Below, piece by piece: positions 7,265 through 15,354 of a stretch of DNA of 47,408 bases. Both the position numbers and the translations under genes were made by a program. The notes under the pieces were generated by a model that made no database searches, had not been told where the DNA came from, and saw only the letters and a program-made list of their open reading frames with translations. The stretch lies in the NCBI GenBank assembly GCA_043798715.1, contig JAZDOK010000080.1, positions 1 through 47,408 of the forward strand, in the 5' to 3' direction. Origin of the DNA: JAZDOK01 sp043798715 (GTDB taxonomy: Bacteria > Vulcanimicrobiota > JAZDOK01). Each line of letters opens with the position of its first letter. Positions within the stretch are counted from its first letter, which is position 1.

Positions 7265-8986
7265 CTACATCCTGTCCTGCGGCGTGATTCCCAGGAGCTT
7301 AAGTCCGTTGTTTATAACCGCCTGCACGCAGCTGATGAGAAGGAGACGGGCTTTCTTAAGTTCCGCATCCTCAACCAGTACCCGGTGCCTGTTGTAAAAC
7401 GTATTGAAGGACTCGGCCACCTCAAGGAGGCAGGTGCTGATGAGGGAGGGCTCGTTTTCCAGGGCCGATTTCTTCAGCTGGGCCGGGAAGCCTCCCAAAG
7501 TCAAGATGAGGTGCTTGACTTCCGGTTCCGACAGAAGGGAGAAGTTAACGTCGGGCGTCACGGGAGTCCCCGATTTTCGCAGAATTCCCGAAATCCTGGC
7601 GGAGGTATATTGAAGATACGGCCCCGTCTCTCCATCGAAATTCAAGAGATGCTCCCAGTTGAAAATGACGTCCCTGGTGCGCCGGTTCTTAAGATCGTTG
7701 AATATGATGGCTCCCACGGCCACTCTCTCCGCAATTTCTTCCCCCTGATCTGTAATTTCCACCTTGCCGGAGGCGCGGCTCTCGGCCATTTTGGCCAGAA
7801 CCCGCTCCCTGGCCTCCCCGAGCACGTCCTCAAAAAGGATGAGGCTCCCCTTGCGGGTGCTCATGCCGACGATGTGGCCGAAGTCAACGTGGAGCAGGCT
7901 TACCGCCCACGGGTGGCCCATTAGTTCCAGAACTTTGAACACCTGCTGAAAGTGAAGTTTCTGCGGAGTTCCTACCACGTAGAGCATCGTGGAAAAGCCA
8001 AATTCCCGCGCGCGATACTCGGCCGCAGTGATGTCCCGGAGGGCGTAGGTGGTGGCCCCGTCGCTCTTTCTGAGGAGGCAGGGGGGCATCCCGAAGGCCG
8101 AAAGATCCACGATTAGAGCACCTTCGTCTTCTACGACCAGGCCCCGCTCCCGGAGCCTCGTAAGCGTCGCCTCCATCTTGTCGTTATAAAAACTCTCTCC
8201 CATGTGATGCTCGAAGCGGGCATCCAGAATTTCGTAGATCCGCTTGAATTCCGTCAGACTCCCCTCGCGGAAGATGCTCCACATGCGGACTGCCTCTGGA
8301 TCTTGGTCCTCCAGCTTCTTGAACCACATCCGCGCCTTCTCCTTTGCGGAGTCATCTTCTTCAAAGCGTTTATTGTGGCGCACATAGAGTTCATAGGAAT
8401 AACCGAGGGGATCGGCTCTCAAGGCCGCTTCATCCCCCTCCTCCTCGAAGGCGGCCATGAGGATGCCGAACTGGGTGCCCCAGTCGCCGTGGTGGTTGAT
8501 TCCCAGTACCCGGTAGCCCAGATGCCGGTAGATCCGGCAGAGAGCGCCTCCGATGACGGTGGAGCGGATGTGGCCGATGCCAAAGGGCTTGGCGATGTTG
8601 GGGGAGGAGTAGTCCACCACCACGGTCCTGCCGGCGCCCATATCGGAGGATCCATAGCGGGCAGGATCCCGCGCGATTTCGCCCAGGACTTCCCCGGCCA
8701 GGATCTCAGCGGCAAAGGTCAGGTTAAGGTAGGGGCCGGCCGCTTTGACAAACAGGTCTGCCGTTGCGCGGCGCTTCTCGTCCTGTTGTTCCTGTAGAGC
8801 CATTGCAGCCTCGGCGACGATTTCCGCCGGGTTTTTCTTCAGGAGCTTGGCGACGCTGAAAGCCGAAAAGGCATAGTCCCCCATCTCCGGCTTGGGAGGA
8901 AGATTAAGCGAGGAACGGCAGAGATCAAAGGGGACATTCCAGTGCACTGAAAGGTTTTGCGCAATATTATCCAACAATCTATCCAT
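7265..8986 (-). CDS. argS: Arginine--tRNA ligase
   Basis: 573 aa class I aminoacyl-tRNA synthetase that charges tRNA-Arg in the cytosol. The HIGH-type motif appears as GIGHIRS in the context SSPNIAKPFGIGHIRS, the KMSKS-like loop as GMSTRKG, and the N-terminal additional domain (residues 1-100) and C-terminal DALR anticodon-binding domain (ending LLGITPQDRM) are present. The ATG at 8986 is preferred over a TTG at 8998 because GGAG lies 7 nt before it. Probably co-transcribed with the small gene downstream. Confidence 0.95.
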   Translation of the reverse strand: MDRLLDNIAQNLSVHWNVPFDLCRSSLNLPPKPEMGDYAFSAFSVAKLLKKNPAEIVAEAAMALQEQQDEKRRATADLFVKAAGPYLNLTFAAEILAGEVLGEIARDPARYGSSDMGAGRTVVVDYSSPNIAKPFGIGHIRSTVIGGALCRIYRHLGYRVLGINHHGDWGTQFGILMAAFEEEGDEAALRADPLGYSYELYVRHNKRFEEDDSAKEKARMWFKKLEDQDPEAVRMWSIFREGSLTEFKRIYEILDARFEHHMGESFYNDKMEATLTRLRERGLVVEDEGALIVDLSAFGMPPCLLRKSDGATTYALRDITAAEYRAREFGFSTMLYVVGTPQKLHFQQVFKVLELMGHPWAVSLLHVDFGHIVGMSTRKGSLILFEDVLGEARERVLAKMAESRASGKVEITDQGEEIAERVAVGAIIFNDLKNRRTRDVIFNWEHLLNFDGETGPYLQYTSARISGILRKSGTPVTPDVNFSLLSEPEVKHLILTLGGFPAQLKKSALENEPSLISTCLLEVAESFNTFYNRHRVLVEDAELKKARLLLISCVQAVINNGLKLLGITPQDRM

Positions 8987-8998
8987 GAGCCACTCCAA

Positions 8999-9090
8999 AT
9001 AAATCCGCAGATTTCACAGATTATCCAGAAAAATTTGATTTATTTCAATCTTTCTGCGCAATCTGCGTAATCTGCGGATTGTTAAATTAC
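8999..9090. repeat. Intergenic CGCAGATT-type repeat
   Basis: The argS / PLP-enzyme gap contains repeated short units. On the minus strand AATCCGCAGATTACGCAGAT is followed by another GCGCAGAAAGATT; at the other side the reverse form AATCTGCGGATTT closes the element, so the two ends can pair. Such 9-11-nt iterated CGCAGATTA units are common intergenic repeats in many bacterial genomes. No gene is visible here. Confidence 0.55.
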
Positions 9091-9100
9091 CTTTCTTTTC

Positions 9101-10507
9101 TCAGGCGACCGGAACCCTCGCGCGCATTTCAGCCTGCAGGCGGTCGGTTTCCTTGACCATCTCCTGCTGCTTTAGCCAGAACTCGGGGCTCTTCTGGGCG
9201 TTCAGCTCCTCGACGGTCTTGCCCTGCTGCTCGACCCAGGTATAATACTTGAGGTTGAACCAGCAGTTCCGGGCGTCAACGGTGCCTTCCTTGACCCAGT
9301 CCGTCTTCATGTTGTGGAAGATGCTCACCAGGCGCACCTTGGCCTCGGTGTGATCCATCTTGCCGTAGGTCTGGGTCATCTGGGCCATCACCGAATGGTA
9401 GCGGTCAATGGCGTCGGTGCAGATGGTGACCAGGGTCTCGTTCTTAGTCATGCCGTAGTGCTTGGCCGCCTTGATGGCGCCCAGCAGATTGCAGACCCCG
9501 GAGATCCCGAAAATCTTCGACATCTGCTCCACTTTCTCCCGGGGGATCTTGAGTTCATCCATAAGGAGCTTCATGCCGGGCTCCTCCACCAGCATCTGGA
9601 GGCCTTTCTTGCATTCGATGTCGTCAATGCACATCATGGCGTCCATGTTCAGGACGTTGTGGATCCAGGTGACGTGCTTGTCCCCGATGCCCTGGATGTC
9701 GTGGCCGCCGTAGCCGTTGTTGAAGAGGGTGGGACACTGGATGGGTTCCAGGCCTACAATTTTGCATTCAGGGAATTCCTGCTTGATACGGTCTCCGGCG
9801 GAGATGGTGCCGGAGGAGCCCATGGATGAGAGGTAGGCGGCGCAGCGGCCGTTACCGATTCCGTTTTTATGAAGCTCCCGCACCGCCTCGATAATACTGT
9901 TCCCGGTGACGAAGTAGTGGAAGCGGTAGTTTCCGAATTCCTCGAACTGGTTAAGAATCTTGTTTTTCTTGTTTTCCGCGGCCAGTTCCTTGCACTTGTC
10001 GTAGATTTCCTTGACGTTGGACTCGCAGCCCGGAGTCTTGATGTATCGGGCTCCGTAGCCGGCGATCTTGTCGAATCGCTCCTGGCTCATCATCTCGGGA
10101 AGAAGGACCAGGGAGTCAAATCCCATTCTGGGGCCGACCCAGGCGCCCCCGATTCCGTAGTTCCCGGTTGACGGCCAGACCAGGGTGTCCTCGCCGGGGG
10201 TGATGGCGCCGCGTATCTGCTTCTCCATGGCCACGGAGTAGGTGGCGCCCACCTTGTGGCTCCCGGTGGGAAAGTCCTTGCTGAACAGGACGACGATGTT
10301 GGCCTCAACGCCGGTCAATTCATGCGGGATGACCATGCAGCGGACTTTGCCGCCCTGGTCCTTCCAGGTGATATTAAAGAGATTAATCGGATCCAGGGGA
10401 TCGCTCTTCATCTTCTCAAGAGCTTTGGCCCGCACCGCCGGGTCAATTGTATTTGGGTTGAGCATCTCCTGAAACGTAGGCCCGAAAACCAGGTTTTTCT
10501 TTGACAT
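9101..10507 (-). CDS. PLP-dependent cysteine-synthase-like enzyme
   Basis: 468 aa of the tryptophan-synthase-beta / fold-type II superfamily. The PLP lysine is in TGSHKVGA (Lys85), the substrate-binding asparagine loop is STGNYG, and the phosphate-binding glycine loop is SSMGSSGTISAG. It is longer than ordinary cysteine synthase (about 310 aa), with a roughly 40-residue N-terminal extension and a roughly 100-residue helical C-terminal extension (from KMDHTEAKV). It probably catalyses a beta-replacement or elimination reaction on a serine/cysteine-type substrate; the exact substrate cannot be read from the sequence. It has a good ribosome site (AAAGGAGC) and stands alone between argS and a divergent gene. 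Confidence 0.8.
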   Translation of the reverse strand: MSKKNLVFGPTFQEMLNPNTIDPAVRAKALEKMKSDPLDPINLFNITWKDQGGKVRCMVIPHELTGVEANIVVLFSKDFPTGSHKVGATYSVAMEKQIRGAITPGEDTLVWPSTGNYGIGGAWVGPRMGFDSLVLLPEMMSQERFDKIAGYGARYIKTPGCESNVKEIYDKCKELAAENKKNKILNQFEEFGNYRFHYFVTGNSIIEAVRELHKNGIGNGRCAAYLSSMGSSGTISAGDRIKQEFPECKIVGLEPIQCPTLFNNGYGGHDIQGIGDKHVTWIHNVLNMDAMMCIDDIECKKGLQMLVEEPGMKLLMDELKIPREKVEQMSKIFGISGVCNLLGAIKAAKHYGMTKNETLVTICTDAIDRYHSVMAQMTQTYGKMDHTEAKVRLVSIFHNMKTDWVKEGTVDARNCWFNLKYYTWVEQQGKTVEELNAQKSPEFWLKQQEMVKETDRLQAEMRARVPVA

Positions 10508-10576
10508 GATAAAAGCTCCTTTCCTTACTTTGCTCAGGTTTTCGACGGGAGGGGAAAAATCCCTCTCCTCGTTCTC

Positions 10577-10605
10577 TTGTTTCCGGCCCTGCTTTGAGGT
10601 ATAAT
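10577..10605 (+). promoter_or_regulatory. Promoter of the candidate selenoprotein gene
   Basis: TTGTTT (10577-10582), 17 nt, TATAAT (10600-10605). The predicted start of transcription is about 10612, giving a leader of roughly 45 nt. Confidence 0.6.
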
Positions 10606-10658
10606 CAGACTAAGGCCGAACTGAAAACTCTCAACTTGACTGAACGGGAGGGATTGCG

Positions 10659-11408
10659 CTGAAGAAGAAGCTGCGGTTCTGGATTTTGGGGTTTTTCCTT
10701 ATTTTGAGTTTCTCCATCATCCCGGCTGTCCAGGGACCCTGTGAGGAAAGCTATGAAATATACATCCGCAACCAGCCCTATGCCGGGGAAATCGTAAAAA
10801 AAGCTCAGGATTTCTATGTCTCCCTGGAGCAGTTCGCCAAAACAGCCCGGATGCCGCTCCGGCAGAAGGAAAATGTCTCCTTTCTCCTCTGCCGGGAAGA
10901 TCAGGAGGCTCCCGCCGGCATGAGCGAAGGCCTTGTCGTGAACGGCAAGCCCTTCACAGGGCCGCTTATAAGCAGGGAAGGACGGGCATTTGTCCCGCTG
11001 AAAGAAATCGCGGCGGCCGTCGGAGCCGCTTATTATATCAATAAAGACACCAGGATCATCGACGTCGTTTTCGTGAACACGACCATCTCCCGGGAGGTCT
11101 CCTCCGGCAATTCTCAGGCTTCGGCAAAGACGGGAAACACCCTGCTCTACTATTACTTCGACGGCTGAGGGGGCTGCGAATCGGCTAAGCCGCACCTCCT
11201 TCAGTTTGAAGGGGAATACGCAGGGAAAATAAAAGTGGTCAAGGTCAATGTAAGAGACCCCGAATCGCCGGCTTACAAGGAGTATATGCCCTTATTTACG
11301 TCCAACGCTGTCCCGCACTATGTCCTCATCGACGGGAATAAGAAAGTCCTGAACCAGCAAACCGGCGCGCTAGACCTTCAGGGACTCGTCAAGTTCGCAG
11401 GGAAATAA
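10659..11408 (+). CDS. Candidate selenoprotein: copper-amine-oxidase-like N domain plus thioredoxin-like domain
   Basis: Read with TGA at 11166-11168 as selenocysteine, the gene encodes 249 aa. It probably starts at the CTG at 10659 (KKKLRFW then a hydrophobic run, a typical signal peptide), with GGGAGGG six bases upstream; a TTG at 10686 lacks a ribosome site and would cut the signal peptide. Residues about 30-145 resemble the copper-amine-oxidase N-terminal (stalk) domain (GLVVNGKPFTG, GRAFVPLKEIAAAVGA). After a short linker, LLYYYFDG-U-GGCESAKPHL gives a UxxC redox site (Sec170, Cys173), then KIKVVKVNVRDPES and the cis-proline strand VPHYVLIDG of a thioredoxin fold. The frame stays open for 79 codons after the TGA and ends at TAA. 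If TGA is a true stop, the product is 169 aa with no redox domain. Likely an exported thiol/selenol oxidoreductase. Confidence 0.75.
11165..11204 (+). promoter_or_regulatory. SECIS-like stem-loop at the in-frame TGA
   Basis: The 5' arm 11165-11178 (including the TGA) pairs with 11191-11204: thirteen of fourteen positions pair (two G-U) with a single C-C mismatch, closing a 12-nt loop. An alternative apex pairs CGGC (11182-11185) with GCCG (11189-11192), leaving a UAA loop 17 nt after the UGA and a bulge that includes a U. Bacterial SECIS elements sit directly 3' of the UGA, with the apical loop usually 16-37 nt downstream; the second fold meets that. Confidence 0.6.
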
Positions 11409-11508
11409 CAGCCGCTGGGATCCTCTGAAAGAAACACTTTTCCTGGAATCCTCTCCGGGGACTTGTTTGTTCCTCGTCAGGAGTGGGGGTCAAAGCTGAA
11501 AATTTCAC

Positions 11509-11754
11509 CTACTGCTTGATAGATTGCCCAATTTCATAAAGAAAATCCGGCGAGAAATCAGCATTATTCGGCCAGACGATCGTATCAATATCTTCGTTAA
11601 GGGTTACAGTTTTAAAGTATGAGAGGTCTTTCAAAGATTCAAAAATTTTTCCCTCAAGGTGTGGATGCAAATCGACCACCTTATACTCATTATTCTCAAA
11701 CTTTATTTTCAATTTATATCCCTCGATGTATGTCGCTTCAGTTATCCAGTGCAT
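11509..11754 (-). CDS. DUF2442 family protein
   Basis: 81 aa with the DUF2442 pattern: an N-terminal strand pair with YKLKIKFENNEYKVVDLHPHL, then IVWPNNADFSPDFLYE near the end. It lies 9 nt downstream of a DUF4160 gene, an arrangement seen repeatedly in bacteria and often suspected to be a toxin-antitoxin-like pair, though activity is unproven for most members. AGGAGG precedes the ATG. The 100 bases between this gene and the convergent selenoprotein gene hold nothing I can identify. Confidence 0.8.
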   Translation of the reverse strand: MHWITEATYIEGYKLKIKFENNEYKVVDLHPHLEGKIFESLKDLSYFKTVTLNEDIDTIVWPNNADFSPDFLYEIGQSIKQ

Positions 11755-11763
11755 AATTGCCTC

Positions 11764-12024
11764 CTAAACCAGGGGAGCGATTTTTTTGAGCTCTTCTTTT
11801 CTTTTTGCAAGTTCCCAATCTTCAATTAATTCGTCTCTGTGTTCAAAAGCCCATTCCAAAACAAGAGAAACAACTCTCTTGGGCAAACTTCCTTCAATAA
11901 CTCTCAGTTCATTAACAGAAAAAGCTGCTCTTTCTCCGCCATATTTGGCATGAAAGTGCGGCGGAGCATGCTCCTTGTAATACATCGAAATAATTATTCC
12001 CAGGAACCTGCAAATTTCCGGCAT
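11764..12024 (-). CDS. DUF4160 family protein
   Basis: 86 aa. The hallmark HAPPHFHAKYGGERAAFSV identifies DUF4160 (residues about 19-37), followed by a helix-rich tail with RKEELKKIAPL. It is the first gene of a two-gene unit with the DUF2442 gene. The pair is AT-rich relative to its neighbours and looks like a small mobile cassette. It has its own extended -10 promoter. Function unknown; a toxin-antitoxin role is only inferred from frequent pairing. Confidence 0.8.
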   Translation of the reverse strand: MPEICRFLGIIISMYYKEHAPPHFHAKYGGERAAFSVNELRVIEGSLPKRVVSLVLEWAFEHRDELIEDWELAKRKEELKKIAPLV

Positions 12025-12041
12025 TATTTCACTTCCAATTC

Positions 12042-12050
12042 ATTATATCA
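12042..12050 (-). promoter_or_regulatory. Extended -10 promoter of the DUF4160-DUF2442 pair
   Basis: On the minus strand TGATATAAT (12050 down to 12042), 17 nt before the ATG at 12024. No good -35 box is visible at the right distance, in keeping with an extended -10 type. Confidence 0.5.
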
Positions 12051-12117
12051 TATTTTTCTACCGCTCGCATTATTCGTGTTTATTGCAGATTTTAGAAGAG
12101 ACGCCGATGGAGAGGTC

Positions 12118-12996
12118 TTAAGGGGCCTCCGCCGGCAGCCACTCGCGGGGCGGGTTTATTAGTGCCGAGGGATTGACGGCCTCCCCGTGGACGTAGATTC
12201 CCCAGTGAAGGTGCGGCCCGGTGGCCACGCCGGTGGCGCCCACCCTCCCGATGACCGCTCCCCGCCCCACCGTGTCTCCCTCCCGGACGGCGACGGATGA
12301 GAGATGCAGGTAGATGGTGGAGACTCCCTGCCCGTGATCCAGGACGATCGTTTTTCCATGCAGGCGATAATCTTCCCGCACCAGGGTGACCGTGCCGGAA
12401 TTGGAGGCCCGCACGGGCTCCCCATACCCGGCGGCGATGTCCTGTCCCCGGTGCTCGCCGTAATCCTCCCCGTTCACGTAACGTCTCAGGCCGAAGACGG
12501 TCTTGACCTTGCCCTCAACGGGCATTAAGAAAGGTCCCTCCCAGATCTGCAGCGCGGAAAATTTCTGGAAGGCCCGGTGAATTTCATCATATTCCCGCTC
12601 GACGCCGGGATAGTCGTAATTCGAGAGCTGATCCTCCGAAAGCCAGAGGGACTGGGTCGCAAACCACCGCTTCTTGACGGCTACTTTTCTGACCAGAAAC
12701 TCTTTTTCAGGTTCCTCCATGGCTATTTTTACGGGATAAACTCCCGGTCGGGCATCCACCTTTATGGGAAGGAGGGCCTGAAGCCCGCTTTCTCCGCGGG
12801 AAAGAGGTGTTTTTTGCCCCATCCAGAGGATGGTTCCCTTCGCGTCGGGGGAGACATCTTCAACCGTCACAAAAAGAATATCTCCCTGCCGGGGATTGCC
12901 TCTGACCCGGATTGTAGTCGCGGCCAGGACGGGAAGGGCGCAGGAAAAAAACAATGTGAAAACAGCCAGAAGAAGAGTGAGCCGGCTCTGTTTCAC
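12118..12996 (-). CDS. M23-family (LytM) peptidoglycan endopeptidase
   Basis: 292 aa with an N-terminal signal peptide (residues 1-25, ending PVLA). Residues about 165-285 form an M23 peptidase domain: the zinc ligands lie in HRGQDIAA and GPHLHWGIYVHG, and LDHGQGVSTIYLHLS is the usual strand between them. Residues 30-120 form a beta-rich N-terminal domain. All ligand residues are present, so the protein is probably an active periplasmic endopeptidase that cuts peptide cross-links in the wall. Three bases separate it from the upstream inositol-monophosphatase-like gene, so the two are co-transcribed. Confidence 0.9.
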   Translation of the reverse strand: MKQSRLTLLLAVFTLFFSCALPVLAATTIRVRGNPRQGDILFVTVEDVSPDAKGTILWMGQKTPLSRGESGLQALLPIKVDARPGVYPVKIAMEEPEKEFLVRKVAVKKRWFATQSLWLSEDQLSNYDYPGVEREYDEIHRAFQKFSALQIWEGPFLMPVEGKVKTVFGLRRYVNGEDYGEHRGQDIAAGYGEPVRASNSGTVTLVREDYRLHGKTIVLDHGQGVSTIYLHLSSVAVREGDTVGRGAVIGRVGATGVATGPHLHWGIYVHGEAVNPSALINPPREWLPAEAP

Positions 12997-12999
12997 GAG

Positions 13000-13770
13000 T
13001 TACACTTCTCTCAGCACTTTGAGCATCTCGTAGTGGATCTTCCGGTTGGAGGCGAGAATCTCTTTGACGTCAATGTGGAAGGGCGAGCCGTCAAAGAGAC
13101 TGAGAGTCCCCCCGGCTTCCTTCACGATGAGGCTCCCGGCGGCCACGTCCCAGGGTTGAAGATTCTCCTCCCAGAAACCGTCTATCCACCCCGCCGCCAG
13201 ATAGCACAGATCCAAAGAGGCGACCCCGGGGCGGCGGATTGCCTGCGCCGCCAGGGAAAAGGCTTTGAATCGTTCAAAGATGCGTCCCGGATTTTCCCGG
13301 ATCGAATACGGAAAACCGGTGGCCAGGAGGCTCCGGTTCAACTGGGAGACGGTGGAAACGGAAATTTTATTTCCGTTTAGGAAAGCGCCCTTCCCCTTTT
13401 CCGCCGAGAACAATTCATCTGTCACGGGATTGTAAACGACTCCCAGGATGATCTCCCCCCGCTCCTCGAGGGCGATGGAAACAGCATAGACGGGGAATTT
13501 GTGGGCGTAGTTGGTCGTTCCATCCAGGGGATCCACGATCCAGCGGTAGCCGGAGCTTCCCACGGCGCGGCTTCCTTCCTCGCAGAAGATTTCATGGTCC
13601 GGGAAAGACGACTTCAGGCGGGTGAAGATATGCTCCTCGGAGCGGCGGTCCATCTCGGTCAAAAGATCAATGGCGCCCTTGTAGGAGACCTCCAGGGCCG
13701 CCGGACGGTCCCTTAGAATCTCCCCGGCCTCCCGGGCGATGGCGGATGCAGTCTGTTCAAAAGTATTCAT
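13000..13770 (-). CDS. Inositol monophosphatase family protein
   Basis: 256 aa. The metal-binding motifs of the family are complete: EEGS (residues about 64-67), WIVDPLDGTTNYAH (about 77-90) and the C-terminal WDVAAG (about 206-211). Members dephosphorylate inositol-1-phosphate or similar phosphates (SuhB, CysQ, FBPase-like) with magnesium; the substrate cannot be told from the sequence. First gene of a two-gene unit with the M23 peptidase. ATG start at 13770; the upstream bases show no clear promoter. Confidence 0.9.
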   Translation of the reverse strand: MNTFEQTASAIAREAGEILRDRPAALEVSYKGAIDLLTEMDRRSEEHIFTRLKSSFPDHEIFCEEGSRAVGSSGYRWIVDPLDGTTNYAHKFPVYAVSIALEERGEIILGVVYNPVTDELFSAEKGKGAFLNGNKISVSTVSQLNRSLLATGFPYSIRENPGRIFERFKAFSLAAQAIRRPGVASLDLCYLAAGWIDGFWEENLQPWDVAAGSLIVKEAGGTLSLFDGSPFHIDVKEILASNRKIHYEMLKVLREV

Positions 13771-13856
13771 GCTGAAAGTGTTAGAGATCGGCTCCGCAAA
13801 TTCCTCCAGGACCTCGCCATCCCCGTCGGAAGGTGCGCCATAAGGAGGTGCGCCTA

Positions 13857-13885
13857 TTGACTTTAGGGGTGCTCTTTGCTATACT
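13857..13885 (+). promoter_or_regulatory. Promoter of the infC operon
   Basis: TTGACT (13857-13862), 17 nt, TATACT (13880-13885). Same -10 hexamer as the ffh operon promoter, as expected for housekeeping sigma factor. Confidence 0.8.
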
Positions 13886-13891
13886 TCCGGT

Positions 13892-14053
13892 TAAGTGAAT
13901 AAGGTGGAAAGAAGAAGCCGTCGCTTCTCACCCTGCGGTGCCTTCGGGTGACCAGACAGGGTTCGCCAAGAGAGAGCCAGAGGAATCTCGGGTATTTCCT
14001 CTTTGCGGGGCGGTGGTTTCCACCGCTCTTAATTTTTTTAGGAGGTGACTTGT
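13892..14053 (+). promoter_or_regulatory. Structured infC-rpmI-rplT leader
   Basis: About 160 nt of leader with several possible stems: TCACCC/GGGTGA near 13928-13952 and AGAGGAA/TTCCTCT near 13979-14002, just before a terminator hairpin. Leaders of this operon are commonly controlled by L20 or IF3. The arrangement suggests an anti-terminator/terminator switch, but I cannot place the L20-binding motif with certainty. Confidence 0.55.
14008..14039 (+). terminator. Attenuator hairpin directly before infC
   Basis: GCGGTGG (14010-14016), loop TTT, CCACCGC (14020-14026), extended by two pairs, then a run of T to 14039. The SD AGGAGG begins one base later at 14040, so the terminator lies between promoter and first gene and acts as an attenuator. 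Confidence 0.75.
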
Positions 14054-14623
14054 ATTTCTAAAGAGCTGCGCATCAATGACAAGATCAGAGCCAGGGAGGT
14101 CCGGCTGATTGACGGCCAGGGGCAACAGCGGGGCGTCGTCTCCCTCCGGGAGGCACTGACTCTGGCGGAAGAAGAAGATCTGGATCTTGTCGAAGTCTCG
14201 CCGACGGTCGTTCCCCCGGTCTGCCGTCTCATGGATTATGGAAAATTCAGGTATGAGACGGCGAAGAAAAACCGGGAAGCCAAGGATAAGCACAAACAGT
14301 ATGATATCAAGGAAGTAAAATTCCGCCCCAAGATTAACGAGCATGACTATCAGGTCAAGTCCAGGATGGTGCAGCGCCTTCTGGACGAGGGGGACAAGGT
14401 CAAGGTGACCATGATGTTCCGCGGGCGGGAAGTTACTTATACCAGAATTGCCGAAAAAATTCTGGACAGGGTCGTCCTGGATGCCGAAGCCGTGGCTATG
14501 GTCGAGAAGAGGCCCAAGCTCGAAGGAAAAAACATGACGATGATCCTGTCGCCCCGTGCGGATGCGCCCAAGACGGAGCCTTCCAGCCCGCCAAAAGCAG
14601 AGCCATCCGGCACATCATCATAG
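14054..14623 (+). CDS. infC: Translation initiation factor IF-3
   Basis: 189 aa from an ATT start codon at 14054, eight bases after AGGAGG (14040-14045). The protein then begins ISKELRINDKIRAREVRLI, the usual IF3 start; the GTG at 14045 overlaps the SD and would add three non-conserved residues. infC of E. coli also starts with AUU, which lets IF3 repress its own translation. The N domain, the linker (about residues 65-90) and the C domain (VKVTMMFRGREVTY) are all present. A short Pro/Ser-rich tail is added. First gene of infC-rpmI-rplT. Confidence 0.95.
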   Translation: MSKELRINDKIRAREVRLIDGQGQQRGVVSLREALTLAEEEDLDLVEVSPTVVPPVCRLMDYGKFRYETAKKNREAKDKHKQYDIKEVKFRPKINEHDYQVKSRMVQRLLDEGDKVKVTMMFRGREVTYTRIAEKILDRVVLDAEAVAMVEKRPKLEGKNMTMILSPRADAPKTEPSSPPKAEPSGTSS

Positions 14624-14639
14624 AAAGGAGAACGCGACG

Positions 14640-14846
14640 ATGCCGAAGATACGGACAAAAAAATCAATGGCCAAGAGGATCAAGTTTACCGGCACCGGCA
14701 AGGTAAAGCGCATGAGGACTTTCAGCGGCTGCAGCCATATCCTGGAGAAGAAGTCCCCGAAAAGAATCCGGAAGTTCAGGAAGGCGGCCCTGGCCAGCCC
14801 GGCTGACGTAAGGATGATAAAGCGCCTGGTACCCTATGGAAAGTGA
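14640..14846 (+). CDS. rpmI: 50S ribosomal protein L35
   Basis: 68 aa, MPKIRTKKSMAKRIKFTGTG onwards, the standard L35 length and motif pattern. AAAGGAG lies upstream of the ATG at 14640. Sits between infC and rplT in the conserved order. Confidence 0.97.
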   Translation: MPKIRTKKSMAKRIKFTGTGKVKRMRTFSGCSHILEKKSPKRIRKFRKAALASPADVRMIKRLVPYGK

Positions 14847-14858
14847 GGAGGAAGTCAT

Positions 14859-15227
14859 ATGTCCAGAGTTAAAAGAGGAGTAAACGCGCTTAAGAAGCGC
14901 CGGAAAGTAATGAAGCTCGCCCAGGGGTACCGCGGAGCCCGGAGCCGGAAGATAAAATCCGGACGGGAAGCCGTCATGCACGCGATGGCCTACGCGTACC
15001 GCGATCGAAGGGCCAAAAAGAGGGATTTCAGAAGTCTTTGGATTGCCCGGATTAACGCGGCCGCCCGAATTAACGGCCTTTCCTATAACCGCCTGATCGA
15101 CGGCCTGAAGAAGGCCGGCGTGATCGTCAACCGGAAGATACTTGCGGAAATGGCGATGACCGATGCCAGCTCCTTTACCGTATATGCCGCCATGGCCAAG
15201 AAGCAACTGGAATCCGTGGGAGTCTGA
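14859..15227 (+). CDS. rplT: 50S ribosomal protein L20
   Basis: 122 aa, MSRVKRGVNALKKRRKVMKL at the start and the usual RRAKKRDFRSLWIARINAA core that binds 23S rRNA. L20 assembles early in the 50S subunit and is the known autoregulator of this operon in many bacteria. GAGGAGG before the ATG; 12 nt after rpmI. Followed by a strong terminator. Confidence 0.97.
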   Translation: MSRVKRGVNALKKRRKVMKLAQGYRGARSRKIKSGREAVMHAMAYAYRDRRAKKRDFRSLWIARINAAARINGLSYNRLIDGLKKAGVIVNRKILAEMAMTDASSFTVYAAMAKKQLESVGV

Positions 15228-15234
15228 ATAATTT

Positions 15235-15283
15235 AAAAAGAGCCTTTCGGCTTTTGGGCCGCCTTTCGGCGGCCTGTTTTTTT
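15235..15283 (+). terminator. Terminator of the infC operon
   Basis: Two stems in series: AGCC-TTTC-GGCT at 15241-15252 and GGCCGCC-TTTC-GGCGGCC at 15257-15274, the second followed by TGTTTTTTT. Both use a CTTTCG-type loop, as does the hairpin at 47087. Confidence 0.85.
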
Positions 15284-15354
15284 AAGAGGAAATGGGAGGC
15301 TGGGGGAAAAGTCCGGTCGTGATTCTGAAGGGAGAAATTTGCTCAATGAAGAAT

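Noticed and set aside
8999..9100. Intergenic CGCAGATT repeats as a CRISPR-like array
   Set aside because: Units are 9-11 nt with no spacers, and the ends pair as an inverted repeat.
11166..11408. Reading the TGA at 11166 as a plain nonsense mutation or sequencing error
   Set aside because: Possible, but the TGA matches the first active-site Cys, the frame continues without other stops, and a strong stem starts at the codon. Kept as selenocysteine with the alternative stated.
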